Below, in pieces: positions 1 through 19,466 of a stretch of DNA of 64,000 nucleotides. The notes under the pieces were generated by a model. The model worked only from the letters and a program-made list of their open reading frames with translations. It had not been told where the DNA came from and searched no databases. Origin of the DNA: Selaginella moellendorffii. Its lineage: Eukaryota > Streptophyta > Lycopodiopsida > Selaginellales > Selaginellaceae. The translations under genes were made by a program, and so were the position numbers. The stretch lies in the NCBI RefSeq assembly GCF_000143415.4, contig NW_003314280.1:338984-402983 (forward strand), read 5' to 3'. Each line of letters begins with the position of its first letter. Position 1 is the first letter of the stretch.

Positions 1-1704
1 ATTCGATAAACTAGCGAAAGCGGACCCAAGGAAGCTGGAAGCTATTACTGGGCGAAAATATCCTTTTGGCAACCAAGTCAAAGAAGCACTGGACAAACTT
101 CCTCCCAGAATAGACATGAAGCTAATCGAGACTCGACGGAATACATCTGGAAATCATGAGCTTACACTGATATTAACACGTCCGGGAAAGACAACGGCTT
201 CTATGTGCAATGTTGCACACTTGGTAAGCGGGTCGAGAGTCGGGCTTATTTATTTCGTTATGCTCGTAGGTTGTGGGAAGCGAAAAAACGAATCGGCTTT
301 ACTACTATGAGAGAATAAGGTAGCAATCTTCTATATAGTCTATCTCACTTATGCTAGCGCAATTCTGTGCAGGGTTGAACAGTTTTCCAGGTTATTATGT
401 TTTGCTGATCTTAAGCTTTCATAGCTCAGTAGCTGATCTTGTTTCCTTCAACAGCCCGTACTCCGTTTCTTTATCTATAGAACGTAATGCGGGTAAGGAC
501 GTGGACGTGGACGCTGCTCTCATTTCCGAAACTTATGGTATATGGTATATGGAACTTCAAATGACGCGATTAAAACTCTTTTCTTTTGTAGTTGGGATCG
601 ACCTTGTGGAGAAGCTATCATTGAGAAACTTCGTGAAAGCCAGCATGGTCACTGAACGATCAGTCCAGAATAAAAACCAACGAAGCGAAGAACCTGGCTG
701 TTTGTATGTGCTTACTGAAAACATAAACTTTGTATTCACCAGGGTATTGCAGGCCCAGTTTCCAGCTGATTCCTGATGGCGAAGATGCACAACTTCCCGT
801 CAGCAAAGAGAATCGCTTTTCGGGAGATCAGATCTTTGACCACATCAACGGGAAGTCCAGGTCTCTCTCAGCTCAGCTGAATTCACAAAACAGTTCTCAG
901 CTGCAAAAGACGCTTGATGTTGCTCCTGTGACAAGCGTGGTCAATAGACAATATCAACGTCTGGACGTGGATGTTTGTAGTCCAGCAACTGAAATCCTCG
1001 GTAATCTAGACGTGCAGTTTATATATTGACTTGGATCTTTTCAGGTAGCACTCAGTTGGGATTTTCTTCTCCAGTCCAGAACGGGCGTTCTCAATACAAA
1101 AGACAGCATCATCCAGATTCGGCAGTGGAACAAAGCGGTAAACACTGCATTCCAGCCTTTTCCGCAAGCAAGCTTCCTCGAATTGCCTTTAATTTGGATC
1201 ATTTGGATCCTGCTCGAAATAATCGCTCTGAACGTCGTGCGGAAATTCCGCCTTCCAGGTTGGCAAGCTTGTGGTGATCGCATCTAATCTCCACATTTTT
1301 GCAGAGTGTTCGATGTCTTCGAGTTCCCTGGAACGCCGTCAGAGCCTCGCGCTAAGGAGCCTCGAAACAAGGAGCTTGAAGCTTCAAGGTTTGATGGCTT
1401 TTATTTGTCGAATAAGCTAACACAAATACAGGCCGATGGCAGGCACTCCAGGTTTTCAATATTCAGCAAGCTGCTCTCCAAGGTATATTATCTTCATTTT
1501 GTTTACATACCTTTACAGCGCAAGTATTTACAGGCCCGAAAGTTCTTGTTTTACTCCAGTTCCAGCTCCTCCGGCGCTAAAATCTCCGAAAACCTGTGCC
1601 ATGGAGGCTTCAAGGTGGGCTTTGCTTTTGATGTTTCAACATTTCTCTTCACGTGTTTGTGTTGCAGGCTGGATGTGTTTACGAGCATTTTTTCTTTTCT
1701 ATGA
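1..1704 (+). CDS. MER3: MER3/HFM1-like meiotic DNA helicase, 3' part only
   Basis: This is the C-terminal part of a multi-exon gene that starts before the window. The first exon reads through a Sec63-type segment including ADPRKLEAITGRKYPFGNQV, matching plant MER3 (ROCK-N-ROLLERS). After a short intron near 225-450 comes SPYSVSLSIERN and then GIDLVEKL, both typical of the beta-rich part of the Sec63 domain. A further exon near 825-860 has the conserved DQIFDHI motif. MER3/HFM1 is a nuclear 3'-5' DNA helicase of the Ski2 family that stabilises recombination intermediates for interfering meiotic crossovers. The helicase core lies upstream and is not visible. Exons after about 1280 are uncertain; the terminal exon is placed to stop near 1704, only about 50 bp before the next start codon. 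Identity is confident, exon ends much less so. Confidence 0.8.
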
Positions 1705-1754
1705 AATGCAAACATATAAATTTTGGGTTTAGGGTTCCTGGATTCTTGCTAACA

Positions 1755-5012
<3,258 letters not shown>

Positions 5013-5661
5013 GCAGCTACACACGTCCGCTCCAAGCAAGAGGGAGCACGTAAAAGCTAAAGTTACGAATGCGACTAGCCGTGCAACTCGGACCGTGGGG
5101 ACTCTTGCTCGCTCCTCGGCACGGGAGTCTCTTGGGAAAGACGTGGGTTAAAAGAGCATATCATCCGCCGCTTGGACAATACTCGACAAAGTGCAACGCA
5201 TCCAACAAATGGGGACGGGGGGTGCGGATGTAACTGGCCTGACTCGGGAGCGCACGTGGACGCCACGTTGGTTCAGCGGCCAGCATTCTTTTCATGAGGA
5301 TCATCAGTCCGGCCTTCGGTTTTCCACTTTATTCCTGCGGTGTGGAAGCTGCGGAATGGGATTTGATGCAAAGGGGAGTGGGCGAAGAAGCGAAAAAGAA
5401 GAACAGAGTTATGTACGTGAGTGAGAGGGGCCTGGACACACTCGCTGGTGCTGAATCTAGACTAGATCCTTCAGGTAGTTCAGAGGGGTCCTGGATGGGT
5501 GGTGGGGCTGGCCTCGGGGCTGTTGCTGCTACTACTGCTGCTGCACTGCTCTCTCCTGCAAAGTCACTATTTGGGGGGTGTGTGTAAGTTGGAGCTTATC
5601 TGCAGCGTTGTTTTTTCTGGAGGGGGAGGGAGGGGGAAAGTCACTTCCTTTATATTGGAGG
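5013..5661. other. Intergenic region, 3' end of DEAH9 and leader of the DUF1685 gene
   Basis: No supported gene is seen. Short open frames lack family matches. The last 100 bases before 5662 are purine-rich and probably form the 5' leader of the next gene. Confidence 0.5.
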
Positions 5662-6674
5662 ATGAAGGGGAGCAACTACACTGCTGCTACTTCTGGCTCC
5701 TCATCATCGTCGTCCGGGAGAAGCAGCTTTTGTTCCGGTTTGGGGATCATCAAGGATTTCCTGAGCAGTGCCGGGATCCTCTTCTCGTCTCTGGCTAGAG
5801 GCTCCACCAGGTTGCTGCCGGGGGCTAGGCATGAGCCGACGAGCAACAGGACCAGCAGCAGGAGGAGGCGGAGGAGCATTTCTCCCGATGACAGGGAAAT
5901 GCATGAACTGGACAGCCACTTGAGCAGGCCTTTTGCCAGCTTTGGTTCCTACAGACAGAGACACGGCGACGAGCTTACAATCCACAGCGAGCACAAGACC
6001 GGAATGTCAGTAAAAGCGCCGGCAAAGTTAGCACCAACAACAGCGACCGAGCAAGCCGCCGCCACCACCACACCTCCCAGGCGCTACCACAGGCAAACCA
6101 GCGCCAAGATGAGCACCTGGAGCACCGAGATTGACCACGACAGAGAATGGGAGCGCAGAAAAGGCTTGATAAACTCGTCATCCACCAAGAAGAAAGTGGT
6201 GGAAAGATGCGTATCTGACTGCACGGGCATGCGCAGTAGCAATAGCGTCGAGCATGTCCGCACCAGGAGCTTAACTGATGCCGATCTAGACGAGCTGCGG
6301 GGATGCATTGATCTGGGATTTGGATTCAAGAACGAGGCCGACCCGGAGCTGTGGAAGACGCTGCCGGCACTAGAGCTGTGTTATGCCATCACGCAGCAGC
6401 TCAAGGAGGTCCAGCGGCCATCGCCGGTATCGCCACTCGCAGATGCCGGAGACTTTTCTTCCGAGAGTGGTGGCGACGACAGCCTCGAGAGCTCTCCCAC
6501 ATTCTCGTCGTGGCAGATTGCAAGTCCCGGTAAGTCGCAAACTCTATCTCTCGTGAATCCTCTCATTCTCACGCCTGTGTTTGTCAATTTCCAGGGGATC
6601 GTCCACAAGAAGTGAAGACGCGATTACGGCATTGGGCCCGAGCGGTGGCATGCACCGTGAGGCAAAGCTTGTGA
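5662..6674 (+). CDS. DUF1685 family protein
   Basis: Two exons, 5662-6529 and 6595-6674, joined over a 65-bp intron with GTAAGT and AG ends. The join restores the reading frame across SPGDRPQEVKTRLRHWARAV, which is the conserved C-terminal motif of plant DUF1685 proteins (W...VACTVR). The other hallmark lies near 6270-6395: LTDADLDELRGCIDLGFGF, then LPALELCYAI. The N-terminal 200 residues are Ser/Arg/Thr-rich and low complexity, with a stretch of six serines and an RRRRRS run that could act as a nuclear signal. ATG 5662 (MKGSNYTAATSG) is preferred to the upstream in-frame ATG because the upstream residues look like leader sequence. The biochemical function of DUF1685 is unknown. Confidence 0.85.
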
Positions 6675-7267
6675 GGCAGGAAGTTGAAAGAAGAAATCTC
6701 TCTAGGAGGTGAGAGCGTGTAATAAGTTTAGAGTGATCCATGACAATCCTCATTTCGTTCTCGAGTGTTCTTTTAGATCGAACACTCTCGCTTTACAAGT
6801 TTTCTGGATCGATCCACAAAGTTCTCAAAAAGTCTGTCAAAAGTTGAAGAACGAATGATTCAGCATGATTGATCCAGAAAAATGCGCTGTGGCACAAATC
6901 GGCTGGTGTTCGCTCTGGAAGACTTAACGCCCGGCCGGAAGAACAAAATAAATTGCCTTGTCGTCCACCAAGATGATAACAATAATAATAAAAACGCCAT
7001 GGATATCTGTCCTCTAGCAGCCGCCGCAAGCTTGCGATTGACTGCGATCACTCCCAGCGTGGCGGACAGAGCTATACGAATCAATCCAATCCAATCTCTC
7101 CCGCGGCAGGTGTCAAGCGAGCGCTACACGAGACAAAATCACTGGAAACAAAAGCGAGAAGACAAACAAATCATCAGTGAAAACAAAGAAGAACAATTCA
7201 ATCTAAGCAACTTACCTCGAAACGAAAAGAACAAAAGAGAGAGAGTTACACTGTGGAGATCTCCTCC
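6675..7267. other. Convergent intergenic region, no gene seen
   Basis: This is the 3' flank shared by the DUF1685 gene (+) and ISY1 (-). The base composition is neutral to AT-rich, and no conserved reading frame or RNA gene was recognised. Confidence 0.5.
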
Positions 7268-8170
7268 TCATCGCTTGATGTTGAGCATCTCCTTGGCCTC
7301 CGACTGCTCCTCCAGGATGTCCTCGCTCGCGTACTTGCTCAGCAAGTCCTTCTTCTTCTTCTCCAGCAAGAGCCGCGCAATCTCCTCGTTGTCCGGCACG
7401 GGGACATGAGCCACAAACTCCCTCCCATCCACCGCCGCCACCCCCGCCGCCGCCACTCCTCCGCCATCCTCCGCCACCGCCGCCTCGCCCTCCAGCAGCA
7501 CCGGCACCGACTTCACCACCACCACATTCCCACTCTTGATGCTCTTCTTGGCCTCGCTCTTCACCGCCTCCACCCGGTGCCACTTCCGGAGCTCCTCCTC
7601 GCGCATCCTCGCCTCCGCCACCCTCTCCACCTCCACCAGCATTCCATCCTCCTCGTCCCGGTAGCCATAGTAGTCAGCATCGATGCACTTAAACATGTCG
7701 TGCCTCGACCGCTTCTTCTTGCTCTCCTTGGGCTTGTCAAAGAGCTCCTTGACCCCGGGGAGATTCTTGGCGGCTCCAAAGTACCTGTAGCCCGGGCCGC
7801 GGCCGGTGGGCATGGCGATCTCGGGCGCCTCGTTGCCGTCCTCGTCCGTGATCTTGGGCGCGAACTTGCGGTGGTCCTGGCCGCCCAGCTCCACGATCCG
7901 GACCTCCCAGTGCCACTTCTCGCGGATGAGCTTGTTGATCTCGTCGTTCATCTCGCGCAGCCGGTGCTCGTCGATGCCCGGGTTCTGGATGTCCATCACC
8001 TTCTTGCCGATCTCGCGGATGACGTCGATACGCCAGCGGTCGGCCTGGGCGAGGTCGCGGCACTGCGACGCCAGGTAGGGGCGCCGCTTCTTCGGGGGGC
8101 GCTTCTCCTCCTCCTTGGCGGCCAGGAAGCGATTGAGCATCGACTGCGCCTTCTCCTCATTGCGCGCCAT
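7268..8170 (-). CDS. ISY1: Pre-mRNA-splicing factor ISY1 homolog
   Basis: Single uninterrupted frame of 300 codons starting MARNEEKAQSMLNRF, the invariant ISY1 start. It continues with RRPYLASQCRDL, EIGKKVMDIQNPG, GLREMNDEINKL-type helices, the GRGPGYRYFGAAKNLPGV block and YYGYRDEEDG. It ends with LLSKYASEDILEEQSEAKEMLNIKR. ISY1 belongs to the Prp19/NineTeen complex and acts in the nucleus at the catalytic steps of splicing. The length matches the family. Residues 205-250 form an Ala/Val/Gly-rich linker where other plants have a Glu-rich coiled coil. The gene is GC-rich and intronless, unlike its neighbour GluRS, and it faces the DUF1685 gene tail to tail. Confidence 0.96.
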   Translation of the reverse strand: MARNEEKAQSMLNRFLAAKEEEKRPPKKRRPYLASQCRDLAQADRWRIDVIREIGKKVMDIQNPGIDEHRLREMNDEINKLIREKWHWEVRIVELGGQDHRKFAPKITDEDGNEAPEIAMPTGRGPGYRYFGAAKNLPGVKELFDKPKESKKKRSRHDMFKCIDADYYGYRDEEDGMLVEVERVAEARMREEELRKWHRVEAVKSEAKKSIKSGNVVVVKSVPVLLEGEAAVAEDGGGVAAAGVAAVDGREFVAHVPVPDNEEIARLLLEKKKKDLLSKYASEDILEEQSEAKEMLNIKR

Positions 8171-8283
8171 GGCTGGGGATGCGACGAGCTCTTACGCAGC
8201 GTACCTGGAGGGAGAAATCGATCGAAGAACCCTAAAATGTTTGCCCCGCTAAAACCCTAATTTGATAAAACAAAAAGAAATGA

Positions 8284-8356
8284 CGACCTCACTGGGGATC
8301 GAACCCAGAATCTCTGGTTCCGTAGACCAGCGCCTTATCCTTTGGGCCATGAGGTC
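8284..8356 (-). tRNA. tRNA-Arg (anticodon ACG)
   Basis: Read on the minus strand this is a 73-nt cloverleaf. The acceptor stem is GACCUCA with UGAGGUC and discriminator G. The anticodon stem CUGGU/ACCAG encloses loop CUACGGA (anticodon ACG), and the T arm contains GGUUCGAUCC. It closely resembles the standard plant tRNA-Arg(ACG). There is no intron and no encoded CCA, as expected for a nuclear gene. The downstream run of T residues on the minus strand is weak. Confidence 0.96.
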
Positions 8357-8462
8357 ATTACGCCCTTAACCATTAATTTATTGTTGCCCAACTGGTATTC
8401 ACTAATTTATGGTATTTGACTGTGGCATCAAGTAGAATACGTTCTCTTATTACTCTTAGATA

Positions 8463-8654
8463 TCAGGAATCCAATTCTCTGATTATTCTCTCGAATATGG
8501 CCTCAAGTTCTCTTAAGTTTCTATAAGACATCCTCTGGAGTTCCTCCAACTCTTCCTGGGCCTCGTCAAACTCCCATATCACCACTGCCAATCTTTCAAA
8601 TGGATCTGGATCTGGAGCTGGAGCGCTCTCGTTGTCCACGCACGACTTACACAT
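8463..8654 (-). CDS. Possible small acidic coiled-coil protein (63 aa)
   Basis: An ATG-initiated frame of 63 codons with an acidic, helix-prone C-terminus (EEAQEELEELQ-like heptads, then LRELEAIFERII). It resembles no family I recognise. It lies between the tRNA gene and the 3' end of the GluRS gene and could equally be a chance frame or the last exon of a longer gene. Confidence 0.25.
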   Translation of the reverse strand: MCKSCVDNESAPAPDPDPFERLAVVIWEFDEAQEELEELQRMSYRNLRELEAIFERIIRELDS

Positions 8655-8940
8655 GGAGAATAAAAAAGGGTTTACGTTTTGGACAAAAGACGCCTTTAAA
8701 TAAGATACCAAGAATATTCTCTCAAGATTCGCCTTTCACAGACGTGGCCACAATGTTATCTCTTCAACTCCGGGCTTGCCTCAGAGGGACTTCTCAATAG
8801 ATTTATATAACTTTCAGGATGCCTTTCTCACGCGCTTCACTCTGAAAGTTCTTACGATCTTTGTACAAAGATAGTATTTTAACTTACGAGTCGTGGAAAA
8901 TCTCCAAACTTTTCTTTCCAGCAAGAGTGTGCTCGCCTAT

Positions 8941-14361
<5,421 letters not shown>

Positions 14362-15225
14362 ATGCCTCTATATTATATGATTGTACTAATGATTTTACTA
14401 TTTAACCTTTCAAATTTGAGTTATAGTTTTATTGAAACTAAATTTGGAAAAAATAATGAAATAAAGGTTGATGATATGAATTTGATTATAGAAGGTTTTT
14501 CAAATTTAATAAAACTAGTTGCACGCACTAATATAGATTACCCATCAGACTGGTTTAATATAGATTACATTCCTCTTTCAAGAGGAATGGCTGTTATCAA
14601 AATAATAAGAACATGTGGTGCATATACTACAGCAAAACCAACAGCTGTTTATAATAGCTTTCGTAATATTATAAAGGATAGTAAAAGTGTGATAATAGAA
14701 ACAGCTGCAGAGTGGGCTATTTTAAGAGCAAAGTCATATATGATTTCTTATAGCTTAGATGGTCTATCTGAACCTGAATTTTACGAAAAAACTTATAATA
14801 TAAAGTCATTATCAACATGTAATTTATTTTTCAGCAGTTTAATGAGTGGAAAACCTTTTAATATCCTATTTTCTACACATGTTTTAATTTCTCCGAACAA
14901 GAAAAATATATTATATTTACAAAGTGATTGCAACTTAGTTTTATTCTCAGGAATAAATCAAATCTGGGATTCTAAGTCAGGAAGAAATAGGGTATTATTT
15001 TGTAGCCTTAGGATGGAAAATAATGGAAATTTAATTTTACAATCTGACAAGAAGGTAGAATGGTTAATAATCAATAAGTACTGTTTAAAATTTCCTAATT
15101 GTTATTATGCCTCTATACTGAAAGTTCAAGATGATTGTAACTTAGTAATATATTCTCTAAAATATCCAAATATTCCTACTTGGGATTCACAATCAAATAA
15201 TCATAAATTATGTCTAACTACTTAA
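14362..15225 (+). CDS. Secreted protein with C-terminal GNA-type mannose-binding lectin domain
   Basis: Single-exon frame of 287 codons, AT-rich like its surroundings. Residues 1-22 (hydrophobic, ending LSYS) look like a signal peptide. Residues 25-150 form an alpha-helical domain I do not recognise. Residues 165-285 form a bulb-type (B-)lectin beta-prism. QSDCNLVLF and QDDCNLVIY match the carbohydrate site Q-x-D-x-N-x-V-x-Y exactly or with F for Y, and a third, degenerate subdomain reads NNGNLILQ. Trp at the end of the IW repeats (QIWDSK, PTWDSQ) is also typical. The family binds mannose and often serves in defence. The unknown N-terminal domain and lack of introns are unusual for plants. 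The frame is intact, which in this decayed region suggests selection or recent arrival. Confidence 0.7.
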   Translation: MPLYYMIVLMILLFNLSNLSYSFIETKFGKNNEIKVDDMNLIIEGFSNLIKLVARTNIDYPSDWFNIDYIPLSRGMAVIKIIRTCGAYTTAKPTAVYNSFRNIIKDSKSVIIETAAEWAILRAKSYMISYSLDGLSEPEFYEKTYNIKSLSTCNLFFSSLMSGKPFNILFSTHVLISPNKKNILYLQSDCNLVLFSGINQIWDSKSGRNRVLFCSLRMENNGNLILQSDKKVEWLIINKYCLKFPNCYYASILKVQDDCNLVIYSLKYPNIPTWDSQSNNHKLCLTT

Positions 15226-16302
15226 GAATTATTTGTATAATTGGTTTTAGAGTTTAATTAATAAGAAGCATTATATTTGTGAGGTCCAAGTGTATGGGTA
15301 CAATGTTGTATACTAATATTAGTGTAGTGGGATTTTGATAACCGTCAGATTGGTTTTAATATAAACTATGCATTTCTATATATAAATTAAGGTTTTTGGG
15401 CTAATTGATATGCATATTTGTATATTCACTTTCCATATTCCATGCACTCACATTGGTGGAGATGAAGGGCAACCATAATTATCCTTAACAAATGATTGGA
15501 TTTATGATTTTTGTTTAAATCTAACTTTTCTAGCTAGATCTAAACAAAACTCTAAATTTCATTTTTTTAATAATTTTTATAATTTCTTCTCCTTTTCTTT
15601 TTCTCCTTTTTTTTTCATCTTCATGGTAAAGCATCAACTTCCTCCTCCTTTGATTTTGGAGCAACAATTGGTATAGTTGCTTGATGCTATATAGTTGCAA
15701 TTGAATAATTAAATTTAATTGATGGTGATATTCATAGTGTATGGTACAACTCCTCTTGCTACCAATCCTCGCGTTTGGCCAAAATTTTTCCATGGGAATT
15801 CTAGGGATAATATGTACAATTAGTTTAATCACTTTATAGTGATTGATACCTATCATTCTTGGGATGATACTAGATTAAAACATGTTTTCAAGTGGGTATT
15901 TGGACATGTTGATGATTATGATTATGCCTTTTAACAATTGCATTGTCTTTATCAAGGGCCATCTAAGTTAATGATGTAATTTAGCATTTACTTTTGATCG
16001 TGCGGAGCCAAATATATTAGAATGGATCAAGTTGGGAATGTTATAGCTAGCACTTCATCAAAATCTTATAGGATTTGTGCATGCACTTACTCTAGCCACC
16101 CTTGATAATACTCTTTGACTAGCACAATGTTATGAGATATTGTGTTTTCCACTTTTTATTGCACATCCTTCAGCTCCACTTGATATGGGAGATGGTCTTG
16201 TTCTGATAAAAGTTGATATTGCTATTGGTCAAGGATAGGGGCGAGGATGTGGTTGTGGCTATGATGTCGGGCATGTGATAAAGTTGGCTATACATATTGA
16301 TG
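15226..16302. other. AT-rich region with possible degraded retrotransposon DNA
   Basis: No intact gene. The stretch 15700-16260 has phrases resembling plant gag/pol text broken by many stops, but no domain can be named. At about 15341-15375 there is a short copy of lectin coding sequence (see findings). Confidence 0.4.
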
Positions 16303-16438
16303 TCTAAACATTCTAAGTCCTACTTTTATAGTTGTTGTTGCTCACGTCAAGGTTAGGAATACAGTCTTAACCTTGAACCTCTCAAGTTTGTGTTCCTAAG
16401 TGTGAACTTCTGAGCTTGCCTTTTTTTTCCTCTTTCTC
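16303..16438 (-). repeat. Partial 3' LTR of the minus-strand Gypsy element
   Basis: A 136-bp direct repeat of 37390-37528, about 95% identical by eye. Read on the minus strand it opens with a purine tract (gagaaagagga...) and has a TATA-like ctataaaag box before the point where similarity stops at 16303. The R/U5 part seems to be missing on this side. Confidence 0.7.
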
Positions 16439-17558
16439 CACTCTCCCACAACTATCTCGTGTTGCATCCTGTAGTCACTACTCCATTGTTGCATCCTGGA
16501 TAGTTGTTTCTTCATATGGTTCTTCTTCTTCTTTATAAGTCTGGGTTGCTTCTTCGAGCACGTGGATTCTTTCTTTTGCCGCAAGCAACTCCTTGTTGAG
16601 CCTTGCATTTTCCTGCTAAAACGTTGTGCTAGGTCAAAGGATTCCTTACAGGATTTTGGAGTCGGAATTCCATGGCTGCAAATGCTCTTGATTGTGGCAT
16701 TCAGTTGCTTGAAACCATCCTCGAGTTTGGAAAGGCACTGCTCTATCGGTTTGACGAACATCTTCTTGTAGAAGCTCTCGATGCCTTCATGACTGTACAC
16801 CACTAACTTAGAGTCGTGGTACTGTTGCAGGAAGTTGTGTGGGAGCTTCTGGTTGCTATGGTTGCCGTGTTTGAGCTCCTCCCATCCTCATTTCTCTGGA
16901 GTGTAGCAGCATGGAGGATGATTGTGGAGGTGTCGCTTTGCTCCATCCTACATTCCACGGTTCTCCATCTCCTCAACTTCTTTGATTGGTGGGAGCTCTT
17001 GACTTGCCTTGTCCAAACCATTCTCGTTGTCTTTAGCTGTTGCAGTTATCACAACCATTTCAGACTCAAGGTTGCAGTCCTGTGTTGCAGACTCAAGACT
17101 GCAACCTTGAGTCTCTGGGACCTTGTCATTAGTAATCCCTTCCTCTTGATTTTTCTCTAGTGTTGGGATCTCCTGCGCGTGATCCATCGGTTTTTCCCCG
17201 TCATGGGGTGGTTCCTCCTATGTGTTCTCATGGTCCTCAACCTCTTGTTCCTTTGGAGTTTCCTTCTTGGCTTCGTCTTGTTCATCTTTAATGTCCACTT
17301 GTTTCCTTCGCTTCCTCATGGTTGTCCTGCTCCTCTTCCTCTGTTTCCCGTGCCTCACTTCCTTTGTCAAGGTCGACGTTCTCCTTCACTATTTTCACTT
17401 GGGCTTGAGAGACAAGCACCAATGCCCTTTCATCGTTCATCGACAAAGCCTCGATGTATGGAAAAAGTGTTGTCATAATTTTCTTCTTACTCTCTAGTGC
17501 ATTGAAAACCTGTGAGAGTTCCCTATAGATCTTGATGTAAATGTACGCTCCCAAGTCG
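16396..17558 (-). pseudogene. Extra ORF of the Gypsy element, 3' half
   Basis: Continues the frame of 28654-29330 once the inserted transposon is removed: the join runs through the target duplication into AYIYIKIYRELSQVFNALES. The product is hydrophilic, rich in Glu, Lys and Ser, with coiled-coil-like stretches (CLSKLEDGFKQLNATIKSI). It ends inside the 3' LTR repeat. No known domain was recognised. Its position after integrase is where some plant Gypsy lineages keep an additional or env-like ORF, but no membrane segment or signal peptide is visible here. Several frame breaks occur between 16800 and 17200. Confidence 0.5.
17550..17558. repeat. Left 9-bp target-site duplication (CCCAAGTCG)
   Basis: Identical to 28645-28653 and directly abutting the ends of the Mutator-like element. 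A 9-bp duplication is characteristic of the Mutator superfamily. Confidence 0.85.
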
Positions 17559-17608
17559 GGGATGGTCCAAAGTTGAGTTGAGCTCATGAGTTGAGCTCAA
17601 TTCAGCTC
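17559..17608 (+). repeat. Left terminal inverted repeat of the Mutator-like element
   Basis: Begins GGGATGGTCCAAAGTTGAG and contains two GAGCTC-centred blocks. The matching right end read in reverse contains the same TTGAGCTCAYGAGTTGAGC run, with about 15 extra bases inserted nearer the tip. Confidence 0.65.
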
Positions 17609-17966
17609 AAGTCAATGCTAGTCAACATAGTCAACCATAAGTTTTATAAGGAAATATTAAGTCAGAAAAATGTTATTCTTTGGTGAACTTGAAATTTATG
17701 AGTTTAAGTATCAATGGTTCAGAGAGATTTTTATTTTTTGAATCTTTCTAATGCAGTTTATACAATTTCTAGAATTAGAAGTTCGTCTGAACCCATAGAA
17801 TTTTTTGGGCTTTATTGGTCCCAAATAAAATGGGAATATTGAAGTTCGAATGAACCAGAAAATTTCTATTGTCCATTTCAACATTTTAACATTTCAACAA
17901 TTGACCAGAAATATATAAATAATTCGAAACACTGATTCACTCGTTCATTCTTTAGGGTTTACAGAG

Positions 17967-18212
17967 ATGGGAAGCAAGGAAGACAAAAAATCTGTAAGTA
18001 GTTCTAGCATACAGAAATGTGAGAATGTGAATTTTGTTTCACTACCACAATCTCCATATTACACGCCTGGTCCTTATTACCCATCCGGGAATGTGGAGAC
18101 CACTGTCACTATTGATAAAAATGCTCCTGTTACTTCCGAAACAACAATCCAGAGCAAGAGAAAAGAAGAAATGGACAGCACAGCGGAAAGCACTAATAAA
18201 TCCACTCTATAA
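17967..18212 (+). CDS. Small Ser/Thr-rich ORF in the Mutator-like element (81 aa)
   Basis: ATG-initiated frame with a Ser run, a YYTPGPYYPSG segment and a Lys/Glu-rich tail. No family was recognised. It sits upstream of two related zinc-finger ORFs on the same strand and has a similar leader style, so it may be a third unit of the group or an alternative first exon. Weak evidence for coding. Confidence 0.3.
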   Translation: MGSKEDKKSVSSSSIQKCENVNFVSLPQSPYYTPGPYYPSGNVETTVTIDKNAPVTSETTIQSKRKEEMDSTAESTNKSTL

Positions 18213-18653
18213 ACCTTTCAATGGCTTTTGTAATCCACTAAAATATTATAAAAAAATGTAAGTTTTTTATATATATCTTATTCCTTTTGATATGTTTTGT
18301 CTTTGCAAAGATATATGATGTAGACAAATCAAAGAATTAAATCTATATATGATTTTGGGATTGAAAGGTAATCTTGTAAAAAGGCATACTCGCGTGCTTG
18401 TGTATATTCGCTATTATTATATATGGCAGGCCAACTATATAAAATAAGGCTACATATTAATTATATGCTAGTTTTTAGCTTCTGAAACCCTATAGCCACT
18501 TGTTTCTCATAGTAGGTTGTAATTACTAAAACTGACAATTATCATTCACTATAGTGTCATGTCATAATAAAACATCATTCCCGAGATTGAAATATAGTAT
18601 ATTAATGAGAGAATTTTTATTGCTAGGAAGTTTAATTCTTCTTGTGTGTTGCA

Positions 18654-19208
18654 ATGGTTAGGAAGAAGTTTACTTTTGGTCCCGAAGGCCTCTCATATGA
18701 GTCTCCACCTCCATCTCCAATCTCAACCAATAATCCACCTTCACCTCTACGTAACAATCCTCCTTTTCATTTTGAGGGCTATTGTGAGGCTCTTCCATTT
18801 GCGACCTCGAGTGCAACTGAACAAAAACTCCTTCCTTATGATGTTGTTAAAAAAGTTATATTGCCTCCAATCCTTCAAGAGCGATGTCAATATTTTCTTC
18901 AAGATCTTGCTCCAGATATGGCAGGGGAGCTTAATGTAGATACATATTATCTTCAGTGTCCTATATGCAACTTTTATTTAAACAAGACAGATGGTTGCAT
19001 GGGTTTGGTAAATTTTATTGAGCATTGTCGCAAATGCCCAAGAGCGGGTTTGGAAGGTGTGCACGCGTGGATGTATAAGAAAATCAAGAAAGAATTAAAA
19101 ACACACAGCTATTATGATTTCATGGTGGAGAACAATATTCCATTGGTGAACACTGCATCAGTAAGTGCTGAATATGGGATATTTAGGCCACCCTTTAATG
19201 TAATGTGA
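18654..19208 (+). CDS. Small zinc-finger protein (184 aa), transposon-borne
   Basis: The start at ATG 18654 (MVRKKFT) is chosen because the paralogous copy starts at the equivalent point (MAREN). Residues 15-35 are Pro/Ser-rich (SYESPPPSP). The middle carries LQERCQYFLQDLAPDM. Residues 105-140 hold a possible zinc site: CPIC, then Cys, then HC..C (NFIEHCRKCPRAG). The remaining tail is basic and helical. I do not recognise the family. The intact frame and the presence of a second copy favour a real gene. It could be a captured host gene or a transposon accessory such as a DNA-binding cofactor. Confidence 0.5.
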   Translation: MVRKKFTFGPEGLSYESPPPSPISTNNPPSPLRNNPPFHFEGYCEALPFATSSATEQKLLPYDVVKKVILPPILQERCQYFLQDLAPDMAGELNVDTYYLQCPICNFYLNKTDGCMGLVNFIEHCRKCPRAGLEGVHAWMYKKIKKELKTHSYYDFMVENNIPLVNTASVSAEYGIFRPPFNVM

Positions 19209-19466
19209 AAGTCATGCATAGTTTTTTCAAAAGGTTAATTCTTTATGAGTAAAGTGGAGAATCTTATATTTTCGAGAATGATATTATTCTAGCATGTATA
19301 AAGATATTATTATATATACAAGTGGTTCTGACACTGTTATAATTCTGAAGTCCCATTTTTGAGACTGACAATTTAAACTTTCAAGAACCCCTAGATCTTT
19401 TCTTAGTATAAATACCAACAAGGGATGCTTTCAACATTGAAATTTCAGTTTGTTTAGAGTGTAGGA

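Noticed and set aside
7253-8260. Long plus-strand frame of over 330 codons
   Set aside because: It lies opposite ISY1, which is intact and conserved; the plus frame is a GC-rich shadow with Leu/His/Arg bias.
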